Made by a program: the position numbers and the translations under genes. From NCBI RefSeq assembly GCF_000218895.1, contig NC_015703.1, positions 6,337,001-6,401,000 of the forward strand: a DNA stretch of 64,000 nucleotides, read 5' to 3'. Below are positions 35,012 to 44,954 of the stretch, in pieces; the stretch's first letter is position 1, and each line of letters begins with the position of its first letter. The notes below the pieces were generated by a model. That model did no database searches. It saw only the letters and a program-made list of their open reading frames with translations, and was not told the origin of the DNA. Source of the stretch: Runella slithyformis DSM 19594 (GTDB lineage: Bacteria; Bacteroidota; Bacteroidia; Cytophagales; Spirosomataceae).

Positions 35012-36370
35012 TTACTTGGTTTCTTCGCGTAAAGCATCTCCGATGGTTTCAATGATGAAATCACATTGGTCTTGGGTTAAAATCAAAGAAGGGCGCAGGG
35101 TGATGACGTTGCCCTCAATGATCTTAAAGGCCAGCCCGCGCTCCATGCAACGGTACATGATGCGCTCGGCTTCTTCGTAAGCGCGCTCTTTGGTTTTTTT
35201 GTCTTTCACGAGGTCAATCCCGATGTGAAAACCCTTCCCTGCCACGTTGCCGATGAGCGGGTATTTGTTCTGCATATCCCGAAAGGCATTCATCAGATAC
35301 TCGCCTTGGACGGCGGCATTTTCGACGAGCTTATGTTCTTCGATGTACTCAATTTCGGCCAAGCCCGCCGCGCAGCAAAGCGGGTTTTTCTCGTGCGTAA
35401 AATGTCCGATGGAACTGTCCTGCAAGACGTTGTATTGTGATTTGGAAACAATTCCCGCAAAAGGCAGCATGCCTCCGCCCAAGGATTTGCCCAATACCAA
35501 TACATCAGGGGTGACGTAATGCTCAGAGGCAAACATTTTCCCCGTTCGGCCAAAACCTTCAATGATCTCATCAAAAATGAGAAAAATACCTTCGCGGTCG
35601 CAGAGATGGCGAACTTCCTGCCAATAGTTTTGGGACGGCACCACGGGCGTAGACGAAATCGGCTCCGCCACAATGGCTGCAATGTCGGGCTCGTTGCGAA
35701 TAATAAGTTTGATCTGGCGCAGGTATTCTTCGTCGATGGCGTCGGTGTCATCCCATTTCCACGGATTGCGGTAGTAGTTGGGAAACTCGGCATGCAGTGC
35801 CCCGGGCACCATCGGGCCGTTGCCTTTCAGGAAGTGGGCCTGTCCGCTGACGGCCCCTGCCTGAAATCCGGTCCCGTGGTAAGCATCCCAAAAGGAAATG
35901 GTTTTCCACTTGCCCGTAATCTGTTTTGCGAGCATCACCGCCATTTCGATCGCTTCCGACCCACCCGGACAAAAGAGTACGCGATCCAGTCCGGCAGGTG
36001 TTATCTCAGTCAGTTTTTTGGCCAACTGCACCGCCGGAATATTGGTGTATCGTCGGGGCGTAAACGCCAAAGCTTCCGTCATTTGACGCATCATGGCTTC
36101 CACCACTTTAGGATTATTGAATCCCGCATTATGGACGCCGTTGCCGTGCATATCAAGGTATTTTTTACCGTTAAGGTCAAAAATGTACGCGCCTTCGGTC
36201 TTCGAAAGTACGTTCATGACGGGCGTCGAAAGCGCCTGATGGAAGAAATAGTTGGCATCTTCTTCCAGCCAATGCAGGGTTTCTTTATCCAACGACTGCG
36301 TATACAGTCGGCGCTGCTCAGACGAGTTGATATCGCCCTGGTCTTCGGAGATGAGGTTTTCGGGGGTCAT
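35012..36370 (-). CDS. PLP-dependent class III aminotransferase-fold enzyme
   Basis: A 452-residue fold-type I PLP enzyme. The Schiff-base lysine is Lys295 (LVLGKSLGGG), with the cofactor-binding Asp267 (FDEIIEGFGRTG) and the phosphate-binding CPGGSEA loop at 134-140. The N-terminal GDINSSEQRR and the FHQALSTP block recall the PbfA group, which includes (R)-1-hydroxy-2-aminoethylphosphonate ammonia-lyase, but this is only a resemblance. No phosphonate genes are nearby. It leads an operon with the nitrilase gene. Confidence 0.88.
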   Translation of the reverse strand: MTPENLISEDQGDINSSEQRRLYTQSLDKETLHWLEEDANYFFHQALSTPVMNVLSKTEGAYIFDLNGKKYLDMHGNGVHNAGFNNPKVVEAMMRQMTEALAFTPRRYTNIPAVQLAKKLTEITPAGLDRVLFCPGGSEAIEMAVMLAKQITGKWKTISFWDAYHGTGFQAGAVSGQAHFLKGNGPMVPGALHAEFPNYYRNPWKWDDTDAIDEEYLRQIKLIIRNEPDIAAIVAEPISSTPVVPSQNYWQEVRHLCDREGIFLIFDEIIEGFGRTGKMFASEHYVTPDVLVLGKSLGGGMLPFAGIVSKSQYNVLQDSSIGHFTHEKNPLCCAAGLAEIEYIEEHKLVENAAVQGEYLMNAFRDMQNKYPLIGNVAGKGFHIGIDLVKDKKTKERAYEEAERIMYRCMERGLAFKIIEGNVITLRPSLILTQDQCDFIIETIGDALREETK

Positions 36371-36515
36371 GGAATGGGGAAATTAAAAGGCGATGATTAT
36401 TTACAGGGGACAAATAGTACAGGCAACGGCACTTGTACGGTCAAAATGCAAGCCTTATTTGACTGAAATTTGTCATTTAAGTTCAAAACTCCAAAAAAGT
36501 AATCTTATTTGAAAC

Positions 36516-37610
36516 TCAGAATTTCTTCAACTTCTCTTTAATCGAATCTATAAAGCTGCTTTCCCCTTTTTTCTTTTCTTCGCCCATCAAAAAGCCATAG
36601 GGATGCAAAGGCTCGACAGCATCAAAAATCACTTTGGTAATGCCAATCAAAGGGATTGCCAGCACCATTCCCGCTACGCCCCAAACCAACTCTCCCGCCA
36701 CGATCGCCATGATGGTAAAGAGCGGGTTGATCTTCACCTGAGAGCCTACGACCAGGGGTTCCAAAATATAGGTTTGCAGAAACTGCACCATTCCGTACGT
36801 CAGAATGATGCCAATGACCATCGTTGAATCTCCCCCCTGCGACAGCGCCCCGATGATGGTCAGCACATTACCGGTCAGGTTTCCGACAAACGGTACGATT
36901 TCGAGCAGACCGCAAAGGACCGCAAAAAAGAGCGCATTTTTGACACCTACGATGGAGAAGCCGATGCCGTACATAACCCACAGCATACCAATCATCATCG
37001 CCAATCCCGAAAGGTATTGCTGCGCTACCTTTGAGGCATCGGTAATGATCTGTTTTGCTTTTACCTTTTGCGGCCCCGCCACCAATTTCAAGACAAATTC
37101 TTTAAGGTGTGACCGTAAATACAGCGTCAGGAAGATGTAGACCAACACCAATACGGTATTGACCAAGACATCCGACGCAGAACTCATCACCGACATCACC
37201 ACCTTACCGGCCCCGCCCGCCCCCGACGATTGCTGCTGCTTTATCAGCTCCTGCTGCTTTTGCGCCGAAATACCGAAGTGGCTACTGAGCATTTCCTGAA
37301 GCTGCTTTTCCAACTCCGTCATGTATTTCTGCATTTGAGACATATCTTCGGTAAAACCGGCGATCTGCCAGGCCAGCAGCGTAAAAATCCCGGCAATCAT
37401 CAGCACTATCATCAGAATACTGAAAAAGGCAGCCAAACCGCGACCGATTCTTTTTTTTTCCATCCAACGGTTAAGCGGCAGTAGCAGCATCGCAATGATG
37501 CCGGCCAGCACCAACGGCACTAAGAAAGGCTTGGCAATGTATAATCCGGCAAAAACCAGGAAGATAAGTAACAGGATTTGAAGGGTTTTGGAAAGAGATG
37601 ATGTGTGCAT
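36516..37610 (-). CDS. AI-2E family transporter (PerM/TqsA type)
   Basis: A 364-residue inner-membrane protein with about eight hydrophobic helices and the UPF0118 pattern (FVGNLTGNVLTIIGAL and VAGELVWGVAGMVLAIPLIGI in the second half). Members export autoinducer-2 or act as small-ion antiporters; which applies here is not clear. A Gln-rich loop (KQQELIKQQQSSGAGGAG at about 119-136) is in the cytoplasmic or periplasmic insert. It is a single gene. Confidence 0.9.
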   Translation of the reverse strand: MHTSSLSKTLQILLLIFLVFAGLYIAKPFLVPLVLAGIIAMLLLPLNRWMEKKRIGRGLAAFFSILMIVLMIAGIFTLLAWQIAGFTEDMSQMQKYMTELEKQLQEMLSSHFGISAQKQQELIKQQQSSGAGGAGKVVMSVMSSASDVLVNTVLVLVYIFLTLYLRSHLKEFVLKLVAGPQKVKAKQIITDASKVAQQYLSGLAMMIGMLWVMYGIGFSIVGVKNALFFAVLCGLLEIVPFVGNLTGNVLTIIGALSQGGDSTMVIGIILTYGMVQFLQTYILEPLVVGSQVKINPLFTIMAIVAGELVWGVAGMVLAIPLIGITKVIFDAVEPLHPYGFLMGEEKKKGESSFIDSIKEKLKKF

Positions 37611-37944
37611 ACTATTGGGAGTGAATATAACTGCCGTTTTGTCGATTCAGAGAACCGGTCCTCAATGTTACTAAAAAATCGGTCCGGCAACGACAAAAAA
37701 TGTCCGCTTACACTTTTTTACTCAACAATCTCATTTCGCGTCTTTTCCTTGCTTTCTCATTTTCAGGATTCAATTTCAACAATTCCGTACAAGCATTCAT
37801 TCCCTCGTACGGTCAAAAAGTTGAGCGAACCAATCCTATCCCATTTTTCAACGTTATGGTGTCATTCTGTATCGTCTAATAAGTTTGTCACCTTCGCTTC
37901 TGCTTTTTTACTTTACTTTGCGCTCAATCAATCCCCTGAACAAA
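37611..37944. other. divergent intergenic stretch
   Basis: These 334 bp lie between the AI-2E transporter gene (minus) and the acyl-CoA ligase gene (plus). TAAGTTTG at 37880-37887 is a good -7 box for the ligase gene, but no -33 partner is seen. A 6-bp inverted repeat CCGTAC/GTACGG is at 37785-37812. There is no convincing coding frame. Confidence 0.5.
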
Positions 37945-39714
37945 ATGCAGACCGGTGCCACCCGCCTATTCGACCTTTTAGACCTATACGTCAAACCGCA
38001 AAACAAGCCCGATACCCTCGCCTGCAAGCGCCACGGCGAGTGGGTCACATTCTCCTCGCAGCAGTTTTGTGAGGAGGTCGATAAAGTCAGTCTCGGGCTC
38101 CTCCAACTGGGCGTGCAGGCCGGCGACCGCATTGCAATTGTTTCGGACGGACGGCCGGAATGGAACATCGTGGATTTTGGGATTCAGCAGGTGGGGGCCA
38201 TTTCGGTACCCATTTATCCTACCCTCACGCTCGAAGATTTTCACTATATTTTCCACGAAGCCGAAGTAAAATTTGTGTTCGTGGGCGATGCCGGCCTGTT
38301 CCGCAAACTCATTGATGTAGTGGCTACGGCTCCCACGGTCGAAGAAATGTACACGTTTGACGCCGTCAAAAGTGCCAAAAACCTGACCGAAGTAACCTCC
38401 AAAGCCAACGAAGCCAACCGCCCCAAACTGGAGGAACGAAAAGCCGCCATTCAGCCCGACGACCTGCTGAGCATCATTTATACTTCAGGTACCACGGGCG
38501 ACCCCAAAGGGGTAATGATCACGCACCGCAACATCCTGAGCAATGCCGAAGAAGGCTGTAAGCTGATCGCCTTCGGAACGCAGGCAAGGGCATTGAGCTT
38601 TTTACCCCTCAACCACGTCTTTGAGCGCATGGTACAGTACGTCTATCTGCGCTCGGGCATTTCAATCTATTATGCGGAAAACGTAGCGACCATTGCCGAA
38701 AATCTCCGCGAAGTACATCCTACGGTGCTTTCGACGGTGCCGCGTTTGCTCGAAAAGGTATACGACAAGATCATTGCCAAGGGTTACGAACAGCCGCGCC
38801 TCTCCCGTAATATCTTCCTGTGGGCCTTGGAAGTAGGCCTAAAATATGACCCAAACAAAGACATGGGTGTGTGGTACAACGCCCAACTGAAACTGGCTCG
38901 AAAACTGGTATTCAGAAAATGGAAAGAAGCCCTCGGCGGCAAGCTCGAAATGATCGTAGCAGGCGCGGCCGCTACCCCTCCGCGCATTGCCCGGGTATTC
39001 TGGGCGGCGGGCATTCCGGTATGTGAAGGCTACGGGCTGACCGAAACCTCCCCGGTGATCGCCTTTAACCGCCTGTTTCCCAAGCAGGAAGTCCGAATCG
39101 GGACGGTCGGTATCGTGATCGACGGGGTGGAAGTAAAACTGGCCGACGACGGTGAGATCCTCGTCAAAGGCCCCAATGTCATGAAGGGATATTACCGCAA
39201 ACCCCATTTAACGGCCGAGGTGATTACAGCCGATGGCTGGTTTCATACAGGAGATATCGGCCAATGGGTTGATACAAAATTTTTAAAGTTGACCGACCGT
39301 AAAAAAGAGATATTCAAAACATCGGCGGGTAAATACGTAGCCCCGCAGGTGGTGGAAGCCAAACTGAAAGAGTCCTTTTTTATTGAGCAATCCGTTGTGG
39401 TAGGGGAAGGTCAAAAATTTGCCGGTGCGTTGATCATTCCTTCTTTTGAGGCCATCAAAGAATTTTGCCGCATTGAGAACCTCACCTATACCTCCGATGC
39501 CGAGATCATTACTCATGAAAAGGTAGCCGCCAAACTGCGCGCGGAAGTGGAAGAAGCCAATCACGACCTGGCTCCGTACGAACGTATCAAGAAATACCAT
39601 TTACTCTCCCGGGCGTTGTCGGTTGAAAACGGCGAACTGACCCCTACCTTAAAACCCAAACGCCGAATTATTCAGGAAAAGTACAAGGCAGAGATCGATG
39701 CCATGTTTAGATAA
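37945..39714 (+). CDS. long-chain fatty acid-CoA ligase (AMP-binding)
   Basis: A 589-residue ANL-superfamily enzyme from the ATG at 37945; a 20-codon open leader upstream is not conserved-looking. The ATP-binding P-loop YTSGTTGDPKG is at 179-189, with EGYGLTETSP at the adenylation core, GDIG(Q)W and DRKKEIFKTSAGKYVAP at the hinge. It activates free fatty acids to acyl-CoA at the membrane, feeding lipid synthesis or beta-oxidation such as the fad genes at 59.9-63.3 kb. Confidence 0.94.
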   Translation: MQTGATRLFDLLDLYVKPQNKPDTLACKRHGEWVTFSSQQFCEEVDKVSLGLLQLGVQAGDRIAIVSDGRPEWNIVDFGIQQVGAISVPIYPTLTLEDFHYIFHEAEVKFVFVGDAGLFRKLIDVVATAPTVEEMYTFDAVKSAKNLTEVTSKANEANRPKLEERKAAIQPDDLLSIIYTSGTTGDPKGVMITHRNILSNAEEGCKLIAFGTQARALSFLPLNHVFERMVQYVYLRSGISIYYAENVATIAENLREVHPTVLSTVPRLLEKVYDKIIAKGYEQPRLSRNIFLWALEVGLKYDPNKDMGVWYNAQLKLARKLVFRKWKEALGGKLEMIVAGAAATPPRIARVFWAAGIPVCEGYGLTETSPVIAFNRLFPKQEVRIGTVGIVIDGVEVKLADDGEILVKGPNVMKGYYRKPHLTAEVITADGWFHTGDIGQWVDTKFLKLTDRKKEIFKTSAGKYVAPQVVEAKLKESFFIEQSVVVGEGQKFAGALIIPSFEAIKEFCRIENLTYTSDAEIITHEKVAAKLRAEVEEANHDLAPYERIKKYHLLSRALSVENGELTPTLKPKRRIIQEKYKAEIDAMFR

Positions 39715-39793
39715 ACAGTGGAACACGGAGATCGGACGAAGGGGAAAAGGGGGATTCAAGCGTACTGTTTCGGATACGTATGAATGTCTCGCT

Positions 39794-42700
39794 CTATTTA
39801 TGAAGAAATTTTTGAAGAGAGTCAAGCACATCCTGCGGGTTGGGAAGGGAAAAGACCGGAAATTTAGGATACATCGGAATTTGAATAAACACCGCATTTC
39901 CTTCCCCGAGCATGGGTGTCCAGACGATATGCCCCTGCAATACCGCCACCCGTGACTCGATGTTACCAATACCCAGCCCCAATTTGGCCTGACTGTACGT
40001 AAAGCCTTTGCCGTCATCGAAGTAATCAAAGTGAATCATTTCGTCGTCCAAATGAACACGAATCGTGATCTTTTTCGCTTCAGCGTGTTTGAGTGTATTG
40101 TTCATCAACTCCTGCGTGATGCGGTAAAGGCCCGTTTCGATCTCCGTAGGCAGGCGCTCCGGCAAACGGGAAGCATCCAGTTCAACACTTACCTCACCTG
40201 ATTGCCTAATCTTTTCGGCCAGCGCTTCCACCGCCGCCGCGTAGCCGTATTGTTCGAGCATCCGGGGGCTGAGTTCACGCAGCATACGCCGGATATCAAC
40301 GATGGAGTCATTGATGATCTCGAGGGTCTTTTGCTTTATTTCCCGGCTTTCCGGGTGGTCTGAAAGGTATTTGGTGAGCGAAGAAGCATACAGTTTGAGC
40401 GTAGCCAGCCGCGCGCCCACTTCATCGTGCAGGTCCTGCGCGATCTGCTTCCGTTCCTGTTCCTGTGCATCCAGCGCAATTTTGAGCCGTTCCTGCTCTT
40501 TTTGTTTCAGACTGCTCAGGCGGGTTTGTCCCGCAACAAACGCCACATACCCAAGCATTCCGGTACAGAAGATATAAAACCACCATGTTTTCCAAAAAGG
40601 CGGAAGTATTTTAATATATATCCGTTTTTCACTATCGCTCCAAACCCCGTCGCGATTGGCGGCATACACCTTAAAAAGGTATTTCCCGGGGTTAAGATTT
40701 GCATAACGTACATAATTTCGGTCGCTGCTGCTCACCCATTTTTTGTCCTGCCCCTCCAATTTGTACAGATAGCTATTGCGCCCGTTGCTGTAATAGTCAA
40801 TGGCGGCAAACTCCATCGAAATCGTATTTTGGTCATACGGGAGAGAAATCATATCGGTTTCGTTGATGTGTTTCTCCATCGGATACGGACTCTCATTCAC
40901 TTTAAAATTATACAAATGCACGCTTGGCTTAAAGGTAAGTTTACGCATGCGTTCAGGAAAAAAACTGTTGAACCCTTTTACACCGCCAAAGAAAATCTCT
41001 CCTTCTTTTGTAACTGTGAAGGCATTGCCATTGTATTCATAGCCCTGAATACCGTCAGCAAGGTCAAAATTGCGAAACTGACGCGTTTGTTGATCAAACT
41101 GAGCTATTCCGTGGTTGGTACTTAACCACACATTCCGATGTTTATCAATCACAATGCCATACACGTATGAATTGGCAATGCCGTGGCGATTGTCATAAAA
41201 ATGATAGTGCCGATTCGCCGGGTCCAGTTCGACCAAGCCCTTTTCACTACCAATCCAAAGACGTTTCGTGACGGTATCTTCCCGTATTACGTTGATATTG
41301 AACTGTTTCATGCCCGAATACACCTGCTTCCACTTTCGGTCAGCATACCTAAATCCAAACAATCCCCCAAAATACGCCGACAGCCAAATGGTGGAATCTT
41401 TGGCCTGATACACGGAAAAAACATTGCGTTTTTTCAATATTGGCGATTCGGTAAAGGCCTTGGTTTTGGGGTCAAATATTCGCGGCCCCAAGGGAGTCCC
41501 CAAGAATAAACGACCGTCGGACAGCTCCAGAATATTGCGAACATAGTTATTCCGCGAAGGGTTTTTATCAAATTGATATAGCTGAAATGTTTCTTTTTTT
41601 GCCTCAAACTGCAGCAGGCCTCCGTAGGTACCGAGCCACATTTCATTGTGTTTGTCGCGCAGAAAAGATTTGATAAAATTGACGGAAGGCAGCGTCGGTG
41701 AATTTGATTCCGTCAAATAGCGTTTGGTAATTGTTCGGGTTTGGGGATCAAAAACCGTCAGACTCCCCTCCGTCCCGATCCAAATAGTACCGTCGGGAGC
41801 CTGTATCATGCAGCGCACCGAGAAATTGTCGAGGCGTTTGGAAAGCGGCAGATTAGGGTCGTCGGTCATTTTACGGAGAATGGAGGCATTGGGAATAATC
41901 TTCAGCAGACCGTCGGGGTCTGCGTTGGCCCAAATAATACCGCGATTATCAATGTAAATGCGGGTGATTTCATAATTATCCAAGCTTCTTGGGGTCACAT
42001 AAGGAAGAGAAACCGGATGCAATGTTTTTTTTACAGGATTAAAATTCCAAAAGCCATTGCGCTGTGTACCAATCCAAAGCCGATGGTCAAGGCCTTCGGC
42101 AATGCTGTATACCGCCCCCAAATTTCGGTTGTCGGGCGTTTTATCAACCAGTTGAAATTCCCCGCAAACGGGGTCCAGTCGAATCAATCCCTGCAATGAA
42201 CCCAGCCAAACGATATTTTTGGCGTCCACATACAGGCAAATGATATTGAGGGGAGCGCCCAATTTGTTTTCAGGGTGGTCACTGAAATAGTAGCAGTATT
42301 TTTTTTCTTTGATGATATATTTTACTACCCCTTTGGAGCCTACCATCCAAACGTCCCCCGCCGGGGTTCGAGTGGTCCAGTCAATGTAGTCAAAATCCTG
42401 AGTAATAAATACTTTAGGCGCTACAACACGATGTTTCCCCGTCTTAAATTCGTACGCCAGAATACCGTCTCCTTCCCGGATATACCAAAGCTCATTGTGA
42501 TTTACATAAAAAGGAGCCGTTCGACGTTTTATGCCTTTTTGGTTCTCAGCAATGACCAGTTTAAAATGGTCGGTGGCTCGCTCGTAACAATTGAGTCCTT
42601 CTTCCGTACCTAACCAAACGTTGCCCTTTCTGTCTTCAACAAGTCCGGCAATATTGACCCCATGAAGGGCATACGGATCGTTGATATTCGGTTTATAAAC

Positions 42701-42898
42701 CCTGAAAGTGTGTCCATCGTAACGATTTACTCCGTCTTGGGTACCAAACCACATAAACCCCCGTGAGTCTTTCAGCATGTGATAGGGCGAGCCTTGCGAC
42801 AATCCTTTTTCGACGCCTATGTGCTCTAAACGGTAGTCTTGCGCCCACCCGCTCAGGCTCGTCCCGATGACTGCTATGAGGAGAATAAATTTGTACAA
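39794..42898 (-). CDS. beta-propeller sensor histidine kinase (NarL-type, HisKA_3)
   Basis: A 1034-residue transmembrane sensor kinase starting at a TTG. After a signal peptide (1-19) come about 14 Reg_prop propeller repeats (about 25-640), a Y_Y_Y domain (about 670-735), one membrane helix (about 752-775), a HisKA_3 dimerisation domain with phosphoacceptor His824 (DLHDEVGARL), and a HATPase domain to the end. Unlike hybrid two-component sensors of polysaccharide loci, it has no receiver or AraC domain, so a separate LuxR-type regulator is needed; none is in the window. It lies 67 bp downstream of the GH43 gene on the same strand. Confidence 0.93.
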   Translation of the reverse strand: MYKFILLIAVIGTSLSGWAQDYRLEHIGVEKGLSQGSPYHMLKDSRGFMWFGTQDGVNRYDGHTFRVYKPNINDPYALHGVNIAGLVEDRKGNVWLGTEEGLNCYERATDHFKLVIAENQKGIKRRTAPFYVNHNELWYIREGDGILAYEFKTGKHRVVAPKVFITQDFDYIDWTTRTPAGDVWMVGSKGVVKYIIKEKKYCYYFSDHPENKLGAPLNIICLYVDAKNIVWLGSLQGLIRLDPVCGEFQLVDKTPDNRNLGAVYSIAEGLDHRLWIGTQRNGFWNFNPVKKTLHPVSLPYVTPRSLDNYEITRIYIDNRGIIWANADPDGLLKIIPNASILRKMTDDPNLPLSKRLDNFSVRCMIQAPDGTIWIGTEGSLTVFDPQTRTITKRYLTESNSPTLPSVNFIKSFLRDKHNEMWLGTYGGLLQFEAKKETFQLYQFDKNPSRNNYVRNILELSDGRLFLGTPLGPRIFDPKTKAFTESPILKKRNVFSVYQAKDSTIWLSAYFGGLFGFRYADRKWKQVYSGMKQFNINVIREDTVTKRLWIGSEKGLVELDPANRHYHFYDNRHGIANSYVYGIVIDKHRNVWLSTNHGIAQFDQQTRQFRNFDLADGIQGYEYNGNAFTVTKEGEIFFGGVKGFNSFFPERMRKLTFKPSVHLYNFKVNESPYPMEKHINETDMISLPYDQNTISMEFAAIDYYSNGRNSYLYKLEGQDKKWVSSSDRNYVRYANLNPGKYLFKVYAANRDGVWSDSEKRIYIKILPPFWKTWWFYIFCTGMLGYVAFVAGQTRLSSLKQKEQERLKIALDAQEQERKQIAQDLHDEVGARLATLKLYASSLTKYLSDHPESREIKQKTLEIINDSIVDIRRMLRELSPRMLEQYGYAAAVEALAEKIRQSGEVSVELDASRLPERLPTEIETGLYRITQELMNNTLKHAEAKKITIRVHLDDEMIHFDYFDDGKGFTYSQAKLGLGIGNIESRVAVLQGHIVWTPMLGEGNAVFIQIPMYPKFPVFSLPNPQDVLDSLQKFLHK

Positions 42899-42965
42899 GA
42901 CCGTAGGAAGGTTAAGTCAACGTGTTCTGATAGAAAACCTTAGACGGGCAAGTTACAAAAAAAAA

Positions 42966-43946
42966 TTATTTACTGAGAATGCGCTTTTCCACTCCTTCGT
43001 TGGTAATGACTACCGGTTTAATAAAACCGTTTTCATCAAAAAACAGTTGGTCCATACACGTCACCCGAGCATTGCCGTCGGTCTCGCCGAGCGGCCGGCG
43101 ATGATAGACAATGTACCAGGCATCATCCGCTGCGTGATGAATCACTGAATGGTGCCCCGCGCCGGTAGCTACTTTCGGGTCCTGCTGAAGTATTTTTCCT
43201 ACGCGTTTAAAAGGCCCGAACGGTGAGTCGGCCATGGCATACGCCACGCTGTAATTGGGGCCCGTCCAACCTCCTTCAGACCACATAAAATAGTATTTCC
43301 TGCCTTTTTTGAACATAAACGGGCCTTCTACATAGTTTTCGGGGGTAATTTCCTTAAATACAGCCCCACCCTTAAAAGGCGTAAAACCCGTAAAATCATT
43401 GTTCAATTTGGCAATGTTGCAATGCCGCCATCCGCCATAGATCAGGTAATAATCATTGCCGTCTTTAAACACAAATTGGTCGATAGGCTGTGCTCCGTTA
43501 TGAAATTTATCAATGAGCGGTTTTTTCAGATAATCCGTAAACGGTCCCGCCGGATGGTTGGCGACCGCCACACCGATTCCCCCTTTTTCGTTATCATTTT
43601 GAATGTCGTTTGCACCAAAGAAAAGGTAGTATTTTCCTTTTTTTTCGACAATGGAAGGAGCCCACATGGCCCGTTTTGCCCATTTTACCCGGGCCGTATC
43701 AAGAATAGTCGAATGCTTCGTCCACCGGATCAGATCGGGCGAAGAAAACGCGTCAAAAAAGACCTGTTTATTGTAAGGGGCGGAAAAGGTAGGATAGATC
43801 CAGTATTCTTTTCCAAAAATAATTCCTTCCGGGTCGGCATACCAGCCTTTAAAGAGGGGATTGCCTGAGGTAACGGCCGCCGATGACTTCTGGGCCTGAA
43901 GTTGGCCTGCCATCAATAAAAGGGTTATGAACACCGATTTATGCAT
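42966..43946 (-). CDS. glycoside hydrolase family 43, secreted
   Basis: A 326-residue exported five-bladed beta-propeller glycosidase. A signal peptide (1-19, ending LQAQ) is followed by the GH43 catalytic set: base Asp38 (WYADPEG), pKa modulator Asp156 (QPIDQFVF) and acid Glu207 (NYVEGPFMFK). It probably attacks arabinan, xylan or arabinoxylan side chains in the periplasm. There is no SusCD pair, so it is not part of a classic polysaccharide locus. It is upstream of the large sensor kinase on the same strand, which might sense its product. Confidence 0.9.
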   Translation of the reverse strand: MHKSVFITLLLMAGQLQAQKSSAAVTSGNPLFKGWYADPEGIIFGKEYWIYPTFSAPYNKQVFFDAFSSPDLIRWTKHSTILDTARVKWAKRAMWAPSIVEKKGKYYLFFGANDIQNDNEKGGIGVAVANHPAGPFTDYLKKPLIDKFHNGAQPIDQFVFKDGNDYYLIYGGWRHCNIAKLNNDFTGFTPFKGGAVFKEITPENYVEGPFMFKKGRKYYFMWSEGGWTGPNYSVAYAMADSPFGPFKRVGKILQQDPKVATGAGHHSVIHHAADDAWYIVYHRRPLGETDGNARVTCMDQLFFDENGFIKPVVITNEGVEKRILSK

Positions 43947-43982
43947 GATAGTGCTTGATTTTGAACAGGTTGATGTATTTTT

Positions 43983-44888
43983 CTACTTAAACAGCAGTTG
44001 TACAGCTTCGGCCGTAACGGTCAGTTGAGCCTCTCTTCCTACAATCATCGCGCGATTATCGGCGACGTGCCCTACGGGAAAATCAAAGCAAACGGGGTAC
44101 CCATGTTCTGCGGCATATTCGGCAATGATCTCGTAGGCCGTTTTTCCGAATTTGATGGTCTCATTGTCTTTCATATCCGATACCTGTCCGACGATGAGGC
44201 CGGCCAACCGGTCCAGCTTGCGAGCTCGTTTGAGTTGCACCATCATACGATCGAGGTTGTAATAGGTTTCTTCCACATCTTCTATAAAGAGCAATTTGCC
44301 CCTCGTATCCAAAGCAGAGCGCGAGCCCAACAGGTGGGCCAAAAGACAGATATTTCCACCTGCCACCTGTCCCGAGGCTGTTCCGACTCTATTGAGAGGA
44401 TGTGCTCCTATATTATACTGCAACGGTTCGCCCCAAAGCGCTTTCCGCAGGGTTTCGACGGCCTGCCCGCCACCTTCCTGACCAAACAGTTTGGGCATAG
44501 TGGCGTGCAGACTTTCCACACCCATGCAATGTAAATGGCAATGCAGGGCCGTAATATCGCTGAAACCTATCACCCATTTCGGTGCCTTTTTGAAGCGGCT
44601 GAAATTAAGTCGGTCAATAATCCTGGAACTGCCGTATCCGCCTCTTGCCGAAAAAACGGCTTTCATTTTTGGGTCATCCAGCATGTTTTGAAAATCGGCC
44701 CGGCGCTCATCGTCCGTACCTGAAAACTGATGGTAACTTGTGTGAAGAGTATCGCCTTCGACCACCTCCAGGTGCCAGTCTTCGCGCAGCACTCGCAAAC
44801 CTTCGTACAACGCATCATACGAAACCTGACTTGCCAACGCCAATACACCTACACGGTCTCCGGCTCGTAAAAAAGGAGGTCTTGTCAC
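43983..44888 (-). CDS. ldcA: LD-carboxypeptidase (peptidase S66)
   Basis: A 301-residue serine peptidase starting at a GTG. The S66 triad is Ser110 (IGFSDITAL), Glu203 (LFIEDVEET) and His274 (PVGHVADN), with the family motif ARGGYGSSR at 81-89. It removes the terminal D-Ala from murein tetrapeptides during recycling in the cytoplasm; some relatives cleave microcin C7. No signal peptide is seen. It follows the lone nuoJ-like gene by 66 bp on the same strand, and the GH43 gene lies 36 bp further on. Confidence 0.92.
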   Translation of the reverse strand: MTRPPFLRAGDRVGVLALASQVSYDALYEGLRVLREDWHLEVVEGDTLHTSYHQFSGTDDERRADFQNMLDDPKMKAVFSARGGYGSSRIIDRLNFSRFKKAPKWVIGFSDITALHCHLHCMGVESLHATMPKLFGQEGGGQAVETLRKALWGEPLQYNIGAHPLNRVGTASGQVAGGNICLLAHLLGSRSALDTRGKLLFIEDVEETYYNLDRMMVQLKRARKLDRLAGLIVGQVSDMKDNETIKFGKTAYEIIAEYAAEHGYPVCFDFPVGHVADNRAMIVGREAQLTVTAEAVQLLFK

Positions 44889-44954
44889 TTACAAAGGGTT
44901 ATGATTGATTCAATTGAAAAGGTATTCTTCCGTGAGTGAGTGCCACGGAATCGG

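Noticed and set aside
35519-36466. 315-codon plus-strand frame opposite the class III aminotransferase gene
   Set aside because: Antisense shadow; the opposite strand has the PLP lysine and cofactor motifs.
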